From: Bretschneidera sinensis
Taxonomy: Eukaryota; Streptophyta; Magnoliopsida; Brassicales; Akaniaceae
NCBI GenBank assembly: GCA_023935145.1
Contig: CM043699.1
Span: 73,985,138-74,049,137, forward strand
Length of the DNA stretch: 64,000 nt
Reading direction: 5' to 3'
Shown: in pieces, positions 21,234-33,016 of the stretch
How the letters are laid out: each line of letters begins with the position of its first letter
Numbering within the stretch: position 1 is the first letter of the stretch
Position numbers and translations under genes: made by a program
The notes under the pieces: generated by a model
Seen by the model: only the letters and a program-made list of their open reading frames with translations
Told to the model about the DNA's origin: nothing
Databases searched by the model: none

Positions 21234-22612
21234 TATATTTTGCTAGTCCCTTAGCAAAACAAAATAAAAAACTAAATGAAAAACAAAGAACATAAAGATA
21301 AGTTCATCACTCATGTTATCCAAAAATTTAAGGAGCACTCAAAATCGTGAAATTCGTTCATGAGCAAGCTTAAAAAATCTAACCCATTTTCACAATGAAT
21401 AAGAATTTAAAACCTAATTACTTACAAGAGGCATGCTAAGACATCACAAGCTTGAATCAATGTAAAGTGAAGTAGCATATACTGATGAGGTTTCTAAATA
21501 AGTTCAATGTACAATGTTTCCACATCTCAAGATTCACATAATTTCTCATCAGAATGAACAACGATGGCATAGTTTTATTTTATTTTTTTTCCTTTTTTTT
21601 CTCTTTTTTTTTATAAGGCTCTGCTATGTTTAGTTCCTTTAAGCTTTCTAATTGACCCATGTAATGAGTGTTGAGTCAATGACTCCCAAACCAGATGGTT
21701 TTAGGGCATTAGGTGTAAAGACACCCCTAAGGACTTACTAACTCGAGTCAAAAAGGCTACGAAACGAAACTGTCCTTAATACTACAAAATTTTCACCTTT
21801 TGACATGAACACTCACTGCTTACTGAGGCAAGAGGTCCAGTTACTCAATGGAAAATTTTGCAATGATCATTATGAATAAAATTCCCACCTTTTGACGTGA
21901 ACACTCACTGCTTACTGAGGCAAGAGGTCCAGTTACTAAGTGGAAAGTTTATTGATGATGATCATAAAAATTTTTTTTTTTATGCTTTTCTATGCCAAAG
22001 TATTAATCCCACAAGTCATCCCATTTCAGTTAAGATAAGAAACATACACATTAACATCACATGTCACACCTCACACAAATATATGCTAATGTGCACGTGT
22101 TAGATTGGCTCAAACATGTGAATTCTCAAATGCCTAAAGTAAGTAACTAAAGTTTAAACTCTATCATCAGATCATGTGTTCAAAGTTTTAAACTCACCAA
22201 TGAAATCACATCACAATTTTTCAGATCAACCAAAATTTTCAAACGAACATGAACATACATTTATCTTCACAAAGAAAAAACAACAATAAATTAGGACAAA
22301 GTGTGTGAAATGTGTCTCCCATACCCCCAAACTTAAATTACACATTGACCCCTATGTGTGAATAATATGGAAAGAGCTTACCTAGGATATGGAGAACTAT
22401 TTGGACTGGTATGGCTCGTAGCATACCCCCAAACTTGAACTGAAGTACGCGTTGTCCCTGAAAAATAAAGACTGGAAAACAAAAAATACTAGAAACAAAC
22501 ATTAATCATAAATATGTAAAATAATAAATAAACAGAAAAGATAAGCTGTGGGGTACCTCCCATGAGCGCTAAGTTTAAAGTCTTCAGCCAGACTTTCCCT
22601 AGTAGACGATAT
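21234..22612 (-). other. Element D 3' non-coding region
   Basis: No credible ORF. It contains the TTAGG/CCTAA hairpin block (about 21699-21733), two copies of the hairpin unit (21793-21858 and 21883-21952), a T-rich run near 21575-21615, and the GAGCGCTAAGTTTAAAGTC motif at about 22555-22595, some 20-60 bases after the integrase stop. Confidence 0.78.
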
Positions 22613-23989
22613 TCAATCTGAGTAAATAAGATCCTCCAATAATATCGTCTCTATGTCTGGACTCCTCAACTCCAAGAATGGTTTTAGCCTTTGTCCATTT
22701 ACCTTAAAAGTGTTACCATTCTTGAGATCCTCAATCTCGATGGCCCCATAAGGAAAAACTGACTGAATAATAAATGGGCCTGTCCAACGAGATTTGAGCT
22801 TGCCTAGAAAAAGATGCAAGCGTGAATTGTAAAGAAGAACTTTTTGACCTGGTGCAAAAGCTCGTTTCAAAATGTGTTGGTCATGAGTCTTCTTCATTTG
22901 TGCCTTGTAGGACCGTGCACAATCGTATGCATCATTCCGTAGCTGCTCTAATTCATTAAGTTGGAGCTTCCTTTGTGTGCCAGCCTTCAAAAAATTGAAG
23001 TTCAACTGCTTGATAGCCCAATAGGCTCTATGCTCTAATTCAACTGGAAGGTGACATGCCTTTCCGTACACAATACGATAGGGAGACATGCCATTTGGCG
23101 TCTTGAAGGCTGTTCGATATGCCCACAATGCATCAGTCAATCGCAGAGACCAATCCTTTCTACTAAGGTTCACAGTTTTCTCTAAAATGTGTTTGATCTC
23201 GCGATTAGAAATTTCCACTTGTCCACTCGTCTGCGGGTGATATGGGGTGGCAACCTTGTGTGTGATGAAATACTTCTTCATCAACTGCTCAAAAATCCGA
23301 TTGCAAAAGTGCTTACCTCCATCACTTATGATTGCTCGAGGCGTACCAAATCGAACAAAAATAGTGTCCTTCAAAAACTGGACCACAACTCTGTGGTCAT
23401 TGGTCTTGCACGCAACGGCCTCCACCCACTTGGACAGATAGTCCATAGCAACTAGAATGTACAAGTAGCCCAAGGAGTTTGGGAACGGTCCCATAAAATC
23501 AATGCCCCACACGTCAAAAATCTCAACAATTAGAATAAGGTTAAGTGGCATCATATTCCTCCTAGAAATACTCCCTAGCTTTTGACAACGCTCACAAGAT
23601 ACACATTAAGTGTGAGAGTCTCTGAATAGGGTAGGCCAATAAAATTCACACTGCAAAATCTTTGCAGCAGTCTTTTTAGCACTGAAATGGCCTCCATAGG
23701 CATGATCGTGACAAAAGACGATGACATTAGATTGGTCATGCTCAGGAATACACCTTCTGATGATCTGATCGGGACAATACTTGAAAAGGTAAGGATCATC
23801 CCAGAAAAAGTGTTTTACCATGGGCAAAAACTTTGATTTATCTTGCCGCCCCCAATGCAAAGGCATGTGTCCGGTGACAAGATAGTTCACTATATAAGCA
23901 AACCATGGTGCGGGACTGTGAGCAATGTGCATCAATTGCTCATCAGGAAAGGTCTCAGAAATGGGAGTGGCGGCCTCAGTGAAATCCAC
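22613..23989 (-). pseudogene. Element D integrase
   Basis: Integrase for insertion of the cDNA. Zinc-binding part: HDHAYGGH, then CVSCERC after a stop codon at 23606-23608. Relatives have Tyr at the stop position, so one base change broke it. From 23554 the core and C-terminus are uninterrupted to 22613: [11 protein letters not shown] (first Asp), [11 protein letters not shown] (second Asp), [12 protein letters not shown] (Glu), [20 protein letters not shown], and the C-terminal [20 protein letters not shown]. Apart from the one stop it looks complete, with all metal-binding residues. No chromodomain follows, as expected for Athila. Confidence 0.9.
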
Positions 23990-24361
23990 AATCAATCTAG
24001 ACAAATGGTCTGCCACTACATTTTCTGAACCTTTCTTATCCCGAATCTCGATGTCGAACTCTTGAAGTAGCAAGATCCATCGGATAAGACGAGATTTAGC
24101 ATCTTTTTTAGAGAAAAGATACTTTAATGTTGCATGGTCCGAGTAGATAATGACTTTAGATCCTAACAAGTAGGATCTGAACTTGTCTAATGCAAAAACG
24201 ACTGCTAACAACTCCTTCTCAGTGGTAGAGTAATTAAGTTATGCGTCGTTTAGAGTTTAACTTGCATAATAGATAACATGGGGAAGTTTATCAACACACT
24301 GCCCCAAAACAACTCCAACAGCATAGTCTGATGCGTCACACATAATCTCAAAAGGCACACC
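23990..24361 (-). pseudogene. Element D RNase H
   Basis: Continues the RT frame: MCDASDYAVGVVLGQ with the first catalytic Asp, [39 protein letters not shown], ending [12 protein letters not shown]. Two stops, after YYAS and NDA near 24240-24260, and a third at its border with RT (24362), all interrupt conserved words. Confidence 0.85.
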
Positions 24362-25224
24362 CTAGTTGGGTGGCTGAATAATGGGTGTGGACGTCAAAAT
24401 CTTCTTCAGATCCCCAAATGCTTTCTTACAGTCCTCATCAAATATAAATGGGGCATCCTTCAACAATAACTTGCACATTTTGCTGAAATTCAGGATAAAT
24501 CGCCTGTAGAAACCTGCATGGCCCAGAAAAGAATGAACCTCCTTCACCGTACGTGGGGGTGGAAGGTTGGAAATCAAGTCCACTTTCGCTTTGTTGACCT
24601 CAATCCCTTGATAAGATATGACATGCCCCAGTACAATTCCTTGCTTGACCATAAAATGACACTTCTCCCAATTAAGCACCAGGTTCTTCTCTTTGCACCG
24701 CACTAAAACCAAAGTGAGACGGTGCAGGCACTCCTCAAATGATGAACCGAAGACAGAGAAGTCATCTATGAAAATTTCTAAGATCCGCTCTACCATGTCA
24801 GAGAATATACTGACCATGCACCGCTGAAAAGTAGTGGGTGCATTGCATAACCCAAAGGGCATGCGACGGTAGGTGAATGTCCCAAAAGGACATGTAAACA
24901 TCGTTTCTCCTCATCTTCGGGGTCCATGGGGACCTGATTATATCCAGAATAACCATCCAAAAAGTAATAATACTCGTGCCCAGCCAAATGCTCCACCATC
25001 TGATCAATAAATAGAAGTGGAAAGTGATCCTTTCTTGTGGCAACGTTCAGCTTACGGTAGTCTATACACACTCTCCACCCTGACCGAACACGAGTTGGCA
25101 CCAACTCGTCGTCCTTATTCTTTACTACCGTCAATCCCGCTCGCTTGGGCACGACATGAATCGGGCTCACCTACTTGCTATCAGAGATGGGATAAATGAT
25201 CCCTGCATCTAACAGCTTAATTAT
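24362..25224 (-). pseudogene. Element D reverse transcriptase
   Basis: Blocks in order: IYPISDSK then a stop (relatives have Trp), VSPIHVVPKRAGL, WRVCIDYRKLN, YYYFLDGYSGYNQVPMDPED. A one-base loss near 24900 shifts the frame. Then FGTFTYRRMPFGLCNAPTTF, the catalytic FIDDFSVFGSSFEECL, NWEKCHF, GHAGFYRRFI. It ends QPPN followed by a TAG where relatives have Trp. Catalytic residues are kept. Confidence 0.88.
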
Positions 25225-26369
25225 TTATGCCCTCACAACCTCTTGCATAGCTGGGTTGAGCCTTCTTTGTGGCTCCCTCGATGGCTTGGCATTCTCCTCT
25301 AAATGTATCTTGTGCATCACCACTGAGGGGCTGATCCCCTTAATATCCTCTATAGTCCAGCCAATAGCTTCCTTGTGCTCCCTTAGAACATATAATAATT
25401 TCTCTTTTTGAGCCTCACCCAAATCTGATGCTATAATTACAGGCAAACAATCGGTTGGACCTAGGAACTTATACTTAGGATTATATGGTAAAGGCTTAAG
25501 TTCCTTTTTGGGGGTTTCGGGTGCTGCAGTCTCCTCCATTTCACTACTCTCCCGAGGATCAGACTCCAAAATGTCATTCACTTGCTTGAGTAACTTATCT
25601 AAGCCCAAGTCCTCTCCAAAATGAGCAAAGCATGCCTCCAGTGGATCCTCAATGCTTGATTCGTTCACAGTCTCCTCAAGAATCTCCTCTATCAAGCATA
25701 CATTTCTCACTTCATCATACTCCAGTAGTTGCCTAGTGATATCAAAGATGTTTAACTCCACTGTCATATTTCCGAAGGAACTCTGCATCACCCCTGTCCT
25801 ACAATTGATCTTGGCGTTAGTCGTGGCTAAGAATGGTCACCCTAGAATAACCGATATCTGAATCCCTACATTCTGAACTGGCTCTGTGTCAAGCACAATA
25901 AAATCCACGGGGAAATAAAACTTATCTACTTTTATCAAAACGTCCTCAACTATTCCCCGTGGTATTTTCACTGACCTGTCAGCCAATTGAAGTGTTGTGT
26001 TTGTGGGCTTCAATTCTCCTAACTCTAACTGTAGATAGACTGAGTAAGGTAGAAGATTCACACTTGCTCTTAGATCCAATAGAGCCCTCTCGATCTGGCT
26101 GACCCCTATCGTGCAAGAGATGGTAGGACACCCCGGGTCCTTATACTTGATGGGTAGCTTGCACTGAAGGATTGAGCTAACCTGCTCGTTCAAAAATGCC
26201 TTCTTCGGGACATTCGTCCTCCTCTTAATAGTGACCAAGTCCTTTAAAAACTTGGCATATGACGGCACTTGATGGATGGCATCCAAAAATGGGATATTGA
26301 TTTGGACTTGCTTGAATACTTCCAAAATTTCCTCATATTTCCCTCTTTTCTTGGGCGCCTACAATCTCT
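25225..26369 (-). pseudogene. Element D aspartic protease and linker
   Basis: Begins after a TAG near 26360. VPSYAKFLKDL, then the active-site box reads LLDLRASVNLLPYSVY: the Gly after Leu in DLGAS is Arg, which should abolish activity. The body TNTTLQLADRSVKIPRGIVE and VDFIVLDTEP follows, then VILG and a TGA at 25837 (relatives continue R/QPFLATA). The acidic linker with SSIEDPLEACFAHFGED and the RT N-terminal extension GWTIEDIKGISPSVVMHKI follow to the stop at 25225. Confidence 0.83.
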
Positions 26370-28127
26370 TGGGGTAGGGTGTTTTAGGTATAAATGACCT
26401 ATGAGGGTCCTTCACAGTAGGTGTGGCTGTAGATGGCTCAGCATCTCTCTTCTCCTTATTGCCACCTTCTTCCCCTTGCTGCACAGCAGGGGTCTCTTCT
26501 ACTCGATTGTCCACTTATCTCCCAGACCTTAGTGTAACAATCGATTGCATTTGTTCCTCCCCATGCGTAAGTTGTGAAAATTTTCCAACCATAAATTTTC
26601 CCTTCGGGTTGGGTACGGGTTTACTGGGGAACTTTCCTTTCTCTCTCTCACCCAAGTGACTTGCAATTTGCCCTATTTGACTCTCCAGCTTGGCAATTTC
26701 TTGGGTGTTTACCATTGTTGCACTCCTCACATCACTCATATTTTGGCTAGTCGTCTTCATGAACTCCTTAAGGGTGTCCTCTAGCGACTGTGAAACTGGC
26801 GCTGGTGTTTGATTGGGTGCTTGGTAAGCAGGTGATGGTGTTGGATGGGCAGAACGACCATGACTAGGAATTTGTGGGGAAAATTCGGGAGGATACTGAT
26901 TGTGAGCATGATGAGGGGTTCCTCCCTGATTCATTGGTTGGTTCTGCTTCCATGAAAAATTTGGGTGGTTCCGCCACCCTGGATTGTACGTCTCAGAGTA
27001 CGATCCATTCAACTACCTCTGATAGTCATTGAAAGCATTTACTTATTCCATAGGATACTCGGCATAAGCCGGCATTGATGGACAATTCTGTGCTAGATGC
27101 ATGGGACTAGCACAGATGGAATAGCTATCAACATTGAATGTGTTGGTAGCATTGATGGACTGGCCCACAGTGAGAGCGTCAATCCTCTTAGTGAGAGCAT
27201 CTAACTTCATCCTCAGGTCAGTGTCCTCCTTTACCTCATAGATGCCTCCTCTCTTGGGAGCAAGAGTGGATTTATCTTGACAGCTTGAAAAATCCCACTG
27301 TTGCAAGTTATCGAACAACTTGTCCAACGCCTTGTATGCTTCCTCCCCCGTCAAACTCAAGAATGCCCCCCCCCCCCATTCATAGACTCGATCATGCTAC
27401 AGTTGGGTTGAGTCAACCCTTGGTAGAAGAATTGAATGAGTCTCCACTTTTCATATCCATGTGGAGGGCATCTGATCAGTAACTCTTTGAAGCGCTCTCA
27501 GCTCTCAGAGAACTTCTCATCCTCGTCCTGAGTGAAAGAACTAATCTCCTTTCGACACTCATTCACTCTAGACATTGGGAAAAACTTATGGTAAAATTTA
27601 CTAAGCAAGTTTTCCCAAGATGTGATAGACCCGGGCGTGTTGGAATCTAACCACACCCTAGCTCTATCATGAAGAGAAAAAGGGAAGAGTCGAAGATGGA
27701 CTGACTCCTTAGAGAAGTTCTGAAATTTGAATGTAGCACAAATATCTTTGAACTTCTTCACATGACAATAAGGGTTCTCAAGATCTAAGCCATGAAATGA
27801 GGGTAGGAGTTGGATGACATGTGGCTTTAAATCAAAATGGGTGGCATTGGTAGGTGGCAACACTATGCAAGAGGATGAATTAGTCGCAACGGGTGCGAAC
27901 AAATCCCTAAGGAATATAGTGGAGTCCACGTTTCAAGCTCTAGGTTGCTCTACATGTTCAGGATGATTTGCATTCCTAAAATTTTCTCCCATTTCAACTG
28001 TCTCTCTTTCAACTGGTGCTCTTTTCGGCCTCCTAAAAGTTCTTTCTAAGTCGGGATCTAAATGTATCAAATCTAAATTCAAGGATCTCCGACCAAGCAT
28101 ATACCGCACAAAAAGCACTAAAGTCAC
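26370..28127 (-). pseudogene. Element D gag
   Basis: Starts near 28127 (MTLVLFVRYMLG). The capsid part has PRA then a TGA at 27933-27935 (relatives have Trp), HVIQLLPSFHGLDLENPY, and FSES then a stop at 27498 (again a Trp codon elsewhere). A run of 12 C on the plus strand (27366-27377) shifts the frame. Downstream is MSLTGEEAYKALDKL and a zinc knuckle Y-x2-C-x4-H-x4-C whose first Cys has become Tyr. It then has YNPGWRNHPNFSW, a proline-rich linker, and ends VTLRSGR at 26515. From 27360 gag and pol share one frame, so no frameshift was needed between them. Confidence 0.87.
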
Positions 28128-28294
28128 CTAACCAGCAGAAATTTGCAAAAATGTTTTTTTTTTAATTTAACAATGCAAATAGAAACAAATTAAATTAAAT
28201 TAAATTTGCCAGAAAGAAAAATCAAACAAACAATGCTAACTAACTAGTAGAAAAATAAAATTAATTCAGATAAAAATTTCACAAACAAAACAAT
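28128..28294 (-). other. Element D leader
   Basis: Short AT-rich leader between PBS and gag with TTAAATTAAAT repeats near 28185-28205. Nothing coding. Confidence 0.6.
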
Positions 28295-28312
28295 TCCCCG
28301 GCAACGGCGCCA
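28295..28312 (-). promoter_or_regulatory. Element D primer-binding site, tRNA-Asp type
   Basis: The minus strand reads TGGCGCCGTTGCCGGGGA, six bases inside the LTR. Confidence 0.9.
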
Positions 28313-28318
28313 AAAACT

Positions 28319-29537
28319 TGTTGTGAGTTTTAAATTACTCGCAAGCGAACGAATCGTTTGCAATATAGTGTGTGCAAGTGCGAGGTCGAATCCACAGGGA
28401 ATTGCGTTATGAAAATATAATTTATCTAAACTAACCATATTTTAACCTAGTTCCGAATTTTGTATTATATTGTGGAAAGAAATATAAACTTAAACTAAAT
28501 TGGTTTAAAACAAATGATAAAAAGATTAAGGTTTCTGAATCCACCCCGCCGAAGTTAAGCATATATCTCAATGTTCTAACAATAGCCTATCAAAACATTC
28601 TATGAATCCAACTTAAAACAAAAAAACGACGAATATCCCGATTAAACCAAAAGCATCCAATGTATCCGCTTTTAACAAATCACAAAGGAAATCCAATTTA
28701 ATCGAAAACGAATCTATGTATCCATCAGATTAAAAACAAGGAATATCCAACAGAACAATTTAAAAACAATCAATCATAAGATTCTCCTCAAATAATTGAC
28801 AGAACAGTTATACTAAAAACATCAGAATTGTATAAACAAAACTGAAACTAATATGCCAAACAACGGCGAGGCTTCATCTTCAACCTTAGTTAAAGATTCT
28901 AGCCACTCGTAGTTATGAAACTACAGTTCATAATAAAAGTGCTAAACATTTAAACTAAACAAAACAAAATGAAAATAAATATTTACTATACAAGGGAGAA
29001 ATTCCACTTGCTGTTGGGCGGCGCTTCCCCTCGTGGTAGCAAAGCCTTCGGGGTCCACCAGAATGTTAGTAGATGTCCACCGGATTACACCAAATGGCTC
29101 AGGAATTGTACTCCGAATGATGAAGTCAGATGGTGTTTATATAGGGGGAGTCTTGAAGCATTATAGGTTTCAGATTCGATGTGGGATACTACCCGAGTGC
29201 GATCGATCGCAGAATAGTGCGATCGATTGTATTTGCGCTTGATCGCAGGTCTTGTGCGCACGATCGCCTGTGCGCTCGATCATGAGTCAGGTGCGATCGA
29301 TCGTAAGAACACTGCACTGTAAAGATTTTGATGTGGGATATTGACCATGCACTCGATCACAGCACGGTGCGATCGATCGCTAATGCTCTTGAAGCTTGAC
29401 ATCTCCCGAAATGCTTCATTTTCTCCACAAACCTATAAAAACACAGAAAACACATAAAATAAAGTGAAATAATACAAATTAAGAACCTAACAAACATAAA
29501 TTAAAGGGCTTAAATATGTAATATTTAAGACTCATCA
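28319..29537 (-). repeat. Element D 5' LTR
   Basis: 1219 bp; same termini as the partner. TATA box at 29136-29145; motif array 29197-29385 with one extra 20-base unit. U5 reads CCCTGTGGATTCGACCTCGC. Confidence 0.93.
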
Positions 29538-30396
29538 ATGGTGCTGGATGGGCTAAGCGACCATGACTTGGAACTGGTGGAGAAAATCCAAGAGGGTATT
29601 GATTGTGAGCATGATGAGGGGTTCCTCCCTGATTCATCGGTTGGTTCTACTTCCATGAAAAATTAGGGTGGTTCCGCCACCCTAGATTGTAAGTCTCGAA
29701 GTAAGATCCATTTGATTGCTTCCAATAGTCATTGAAGGCGTTCACTTGTTCCATAGGATACTCGGCAAAAACAGGCATAGATGGACAATTCTGTGCTAAA
29801 TGCATAGGACTAGCACAGATGGAATAGCTATCAACATTAAATATATTGGCAGCATTGATGGACTAGCCCACAGCGAGAGCATCAACCTTCTTGGTGAGAA
29901 CATCTATCTTTATCCTCAAGTTAGTGTCCTCCTGAATCTCATAGATGCCTTCTTTCTTAGGGGCACAAATGGACTTGTCCCAACAACTTGAAAAATCCCA
30001 CTGCTGTGAGTTGTAGGACAACTTGTCCAATGCCTTGTATGCTTCATCCCCCGTTAGACTTAAGAATGCCCCCCTCCCCATTCATAGACTCGATCATGCT
30101 ACGGTTGGCTTAAGTCAACCCTTGGTAGAAGAACTGAATGAGTCTCCACTTCTCATATCCATGTGGAGGGCATCTGATCAGTAACTCTTTTAAATGCTCC
30201 TAACTCCCAGAAAACTTCTCATACTCCTCCTGAGTGAAAGAACTAATCTCCTTTCAGCACTCATTCACTTTAGACATTAGGAAAAACTTATTATAGAATT
30301 TACTCAACAAGCTTTCCCAAGATGTAATAGACCTGGGCGTGTTGGAATCCAACCATGCCCTAGCTCTATCGTGAAGAGAAAAAGGGAAAAGTCTAA
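29538..30396 (-). pseudogene. Element C gag, middle piece
   Basis: Between the D and E insertions. Equivalent to D gag from the capsid end to the proline-rich tail: RGAFLSLTGDEAYKALDKL (about 30075), a G-rich run of 11 bases interrupted by one A on the coding strand, a zinc-knuckle relic and a HNQYPLGFSP-like tail near 29600. Frames are broken by stops and by the G-run. Confidence 0.75.
30392..30396. repeat. Target-site duplication of E (TCTAA)
   Basis: TCTAA precedes E here and follows it at 34613-34617. Joining the flanks restores the gag alignment with D. Confidence 0.9.
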
Positions 30397-31580
30397 TGAT
30401 GAGTGCCAAATATTGCATATTTTGGCCCCTTAATTTATATTTGTTAGCTTAAGAATTTGTTACTTTAAGTTTTTTTTGTTGTTTTACAGGTTGACCAGCA
30501 CTCGGAAAGGAGTTTCACTAAAATTGCGAGAATTACCTGTACAGATCAGTCATTTTTGTGGATTTTACCGTATTAATTCAGGAAGAACCAAGAGATGAGC
30601 CATCTATGCTTAGAAACATCCGGATGTCTATTTTCTAAAGAATTTACAACTCATAAAAATAATTTTTCTAGAGAAAGTTATGGCAGTTTAAGTAGACAAA
30701 GGTCAGGTTGTGTGTGATTTCAGGGTGGCAAATCAGTCAATTTTGTGGATTTTACTGTATTGATTCAGGAAGAACCATGAGATGATCCATATATGTTTGG
30801 AAAGATCTAGATGTCTATTTTCTGAGGAATTTTACAGCTTGTAAAAATGATTTTTCTAGAGAAAGTTATGGCAGTTTTAGTAGACAAAGGTTAGGCAGTG
30901 CACCATGCTGCGCTCGAGCGCACAAGACTGTGATCGAGCACACTCGGGCAGTATCCCACATCGAATTTGAAACACATTGCACTCTTGAGTTTCTCTATAA
31001 AAGGCCCACCTCGCTGAAGCAATGGTGTGCAATCTGGAGGACTTCTGCTAGCATTTTGGTGGATCTCGAAGGCTTTGCTACCACGAGGGGAAGCGCCACC
31101 CAACAGCGAGTGAAATTTCTCCCAATGTATAGTTAGTTTTAATTTATTTCTTTTATAAGTTTTAAAGTTTAATGTTTAGCACTTTTATTGTGAACTTTAG
31201 TTTCATAATTATGGGAGGCTAAAATCTTCATCTAAGGTTGAAGATGAAGCCTCGCCATTGTTTGGCATAATATTTTCAGATTTGTTTATACAATTCTGAT
31301 ATTTTTAGTATAAATGTTCTATTCAATTATTTGAGTAAAATCTTATGATTGATTGTTTTTAAATTGTTAAATTGGATCTTCCTTGTGTTTCATTTGCTGG
31401 ATACGGCGGATCATTCAAATTAGATTGGATTTCCTTTGTGATTTGTAAATTAAACGGATACATTGGATGGTTTTGGTTTAATTTGGGTATTCGTCGTGAT
31501 TTGTATAATGGTGGATTCATGAAATTTTTTAATTACTTTTATATAGAACATGAAAATATATGTTTTACTTTGGTGGGATG

Positions 31581-33016
31581 TGATGCGATGAAATTTACAC
31601 TAGCAAGTGCACTAATCGTTCAAGTAATAAAATGATAAGTAAATATCGTTCCCAACGAGGACTGAACAAGTACTACAGAAATTATGAATCGACTTTTACT
31701 GTTATTTGAGTAAACGAATAATTGTCGGAGAAAAGTTTACTAACAATTAACAAAAAGGGAAAAACAGAACGCAATAGTAAATAACGGAAGACTTGCAAAC
31801 TTTGGAATGAAGACTCTTATGAACTAACGTGCTAAGGACTTGACTTCACCTAAACCATAATTGACAAGAGTTTCGAATGGATAAGTTTCGTTTAATATGT
31901 TTTTCAAGATGGTAGAATCCCCAATAAATCGGTTATCCATATTCCAGGTCTAACCACAATCTCAAGAATCATTAACTTCAAATATCTGTATTCCATGTCT
32001 ATTCTAGATTAATTCAAATTAAGAAGCATTAAGTGTTTTTGGATTCCTTTCAGTTAAATCTCCCTATTCGGTTACGATTTAAGCGGACCACATGAACTTC
32101 CTAGAATCCCTATTCGGTTACTCCTATTCCATTCATGGCATGTTTTACCCTGGCCTTTGCATAGATAACAATCCAATATCATATTTATTAGTTCAACCAT
32201 TCATAAAAGCATGGCTTCTCTATTCGACACATCACCATGCCCAAAGAAGGAATCAAAATAATAAAAAGCATTAAGAGCAATAAAACACACTCTTTGAAAA
32301 ACACATTCAATTCCACTTGTCCAAACAACAACTCAAGATAAAGGTTTAGGATCCATCTATCCTTAACACAAAAATATCTACTCCATAATAATATTCAAAC
32401 AACCCATGCTCATATTATAAAACATCAACATAGATAGATAAGAATAATACAAAACCGGAGAAGAATGATCTAAAAGCTTGATGCGTAGCCTCCCGGAGTG
32501 TCTCCCACTCTCCTTTTGCGTCTCCTCTCCTCCAAATTCTGTTTTCTTTCTCTACGACCGTGCCCCCTTCTTGTTCAGCTAGGGTTTGTATTTATAGTTT
32601 TCAAAATCAGTAGGCTGGCGCTGCAGCTTCAGCATCCCAGCGCTGCAGCACCGAGACGTAATTTCTAACCCTATTCTGGCGCTGCAGCTTCAACATCCTG
32701 GCGCTGCAGCTTCAACTTTCTATCCAAATCTTCTCTTTTTGTCAGCTTCCAGCGCTGCAGCTTCAATATCCCGGCGCTGCAGCCTTGAGTTTCTGTCTCC
32801 TTTGCGCATTTTGGCCTTCCAGTGCTCCAGCAAGTGTCTGCACAATAGATTTCCATGACTTAGCATTGATCATTCAACTAAAACAACTTATTAGTAGAAT
32901 AAGATAAACTAAACTCAAATTGCTAAAAACACATGCAACACAATTCTAATGCTTAAGATCAACACCAAAAACGTGCCTAAAAGCAGTATAATAACATGAT
33001 TTATTCAGAGTTATCA
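31581..33016 (-). mobile_element. Element F: solo LTR nested in the E LTR
   Basis: 1436 bp; the plus strand starts TGATGCGATG and ends GAGTTATCA. Flanks GGATG (31576-31580) and GGGTG (33017-33021) differ by one base. The homologous uninterrupted site in the truncated E 3' LTR (about 34380) shows the insertion point. No internal region, so it is a solo LTR left by recombination. Minus orientation is inferred from the TATA box CTATAAATAC (32588-32597), its array, and the U5-like end. Confidence 0.82.
32609..32830 (-). repeat. GCGCTGCAGC motif array in U3 (F)
   Basis: Six near-perfect GCGCTGCAGC units within CTTCAACATCC(T/C)GGCGCTGCAG-type repeats. The core GCTGCAGC is palindromic. It lies just upstream of the F TATA box. 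Confidence 0.9.

Larger units (their letters stand above)
20021..29537 (-). mobile_element. Element D: full-length Athila retrotransposon
   Basis: 9.5 kb, minus orientation, inserted in the gag of C with an exact 5-bp duplication. LTRs 20021-21219 and 28319-29537; PBS 28295-28312; one long gag-pol frame carrying stops and a frameshift; 3' non-coding region; polypurine tract 21224-21233. There is no ORF between integrase and the 3' LTR. Its LTRs differ by about 4 percent over the first 450 bp compared by eye. Confidence 0.93.

Noticed and set aside
21699..21733. Interstitial telomere relic (TTAGGG / CCCTAA)
   Set aside because: Plant telomere repeat is TTTAGGG, there is one copy only, and the pair forms a hairpin within a conserved retroelement block.
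27366..27377. Programmed ribosomal frameshift at the G run in gag
   Set aside because: Run length varies between copies and the frame continues normally in gag relatives, so slippage or error is simpler.
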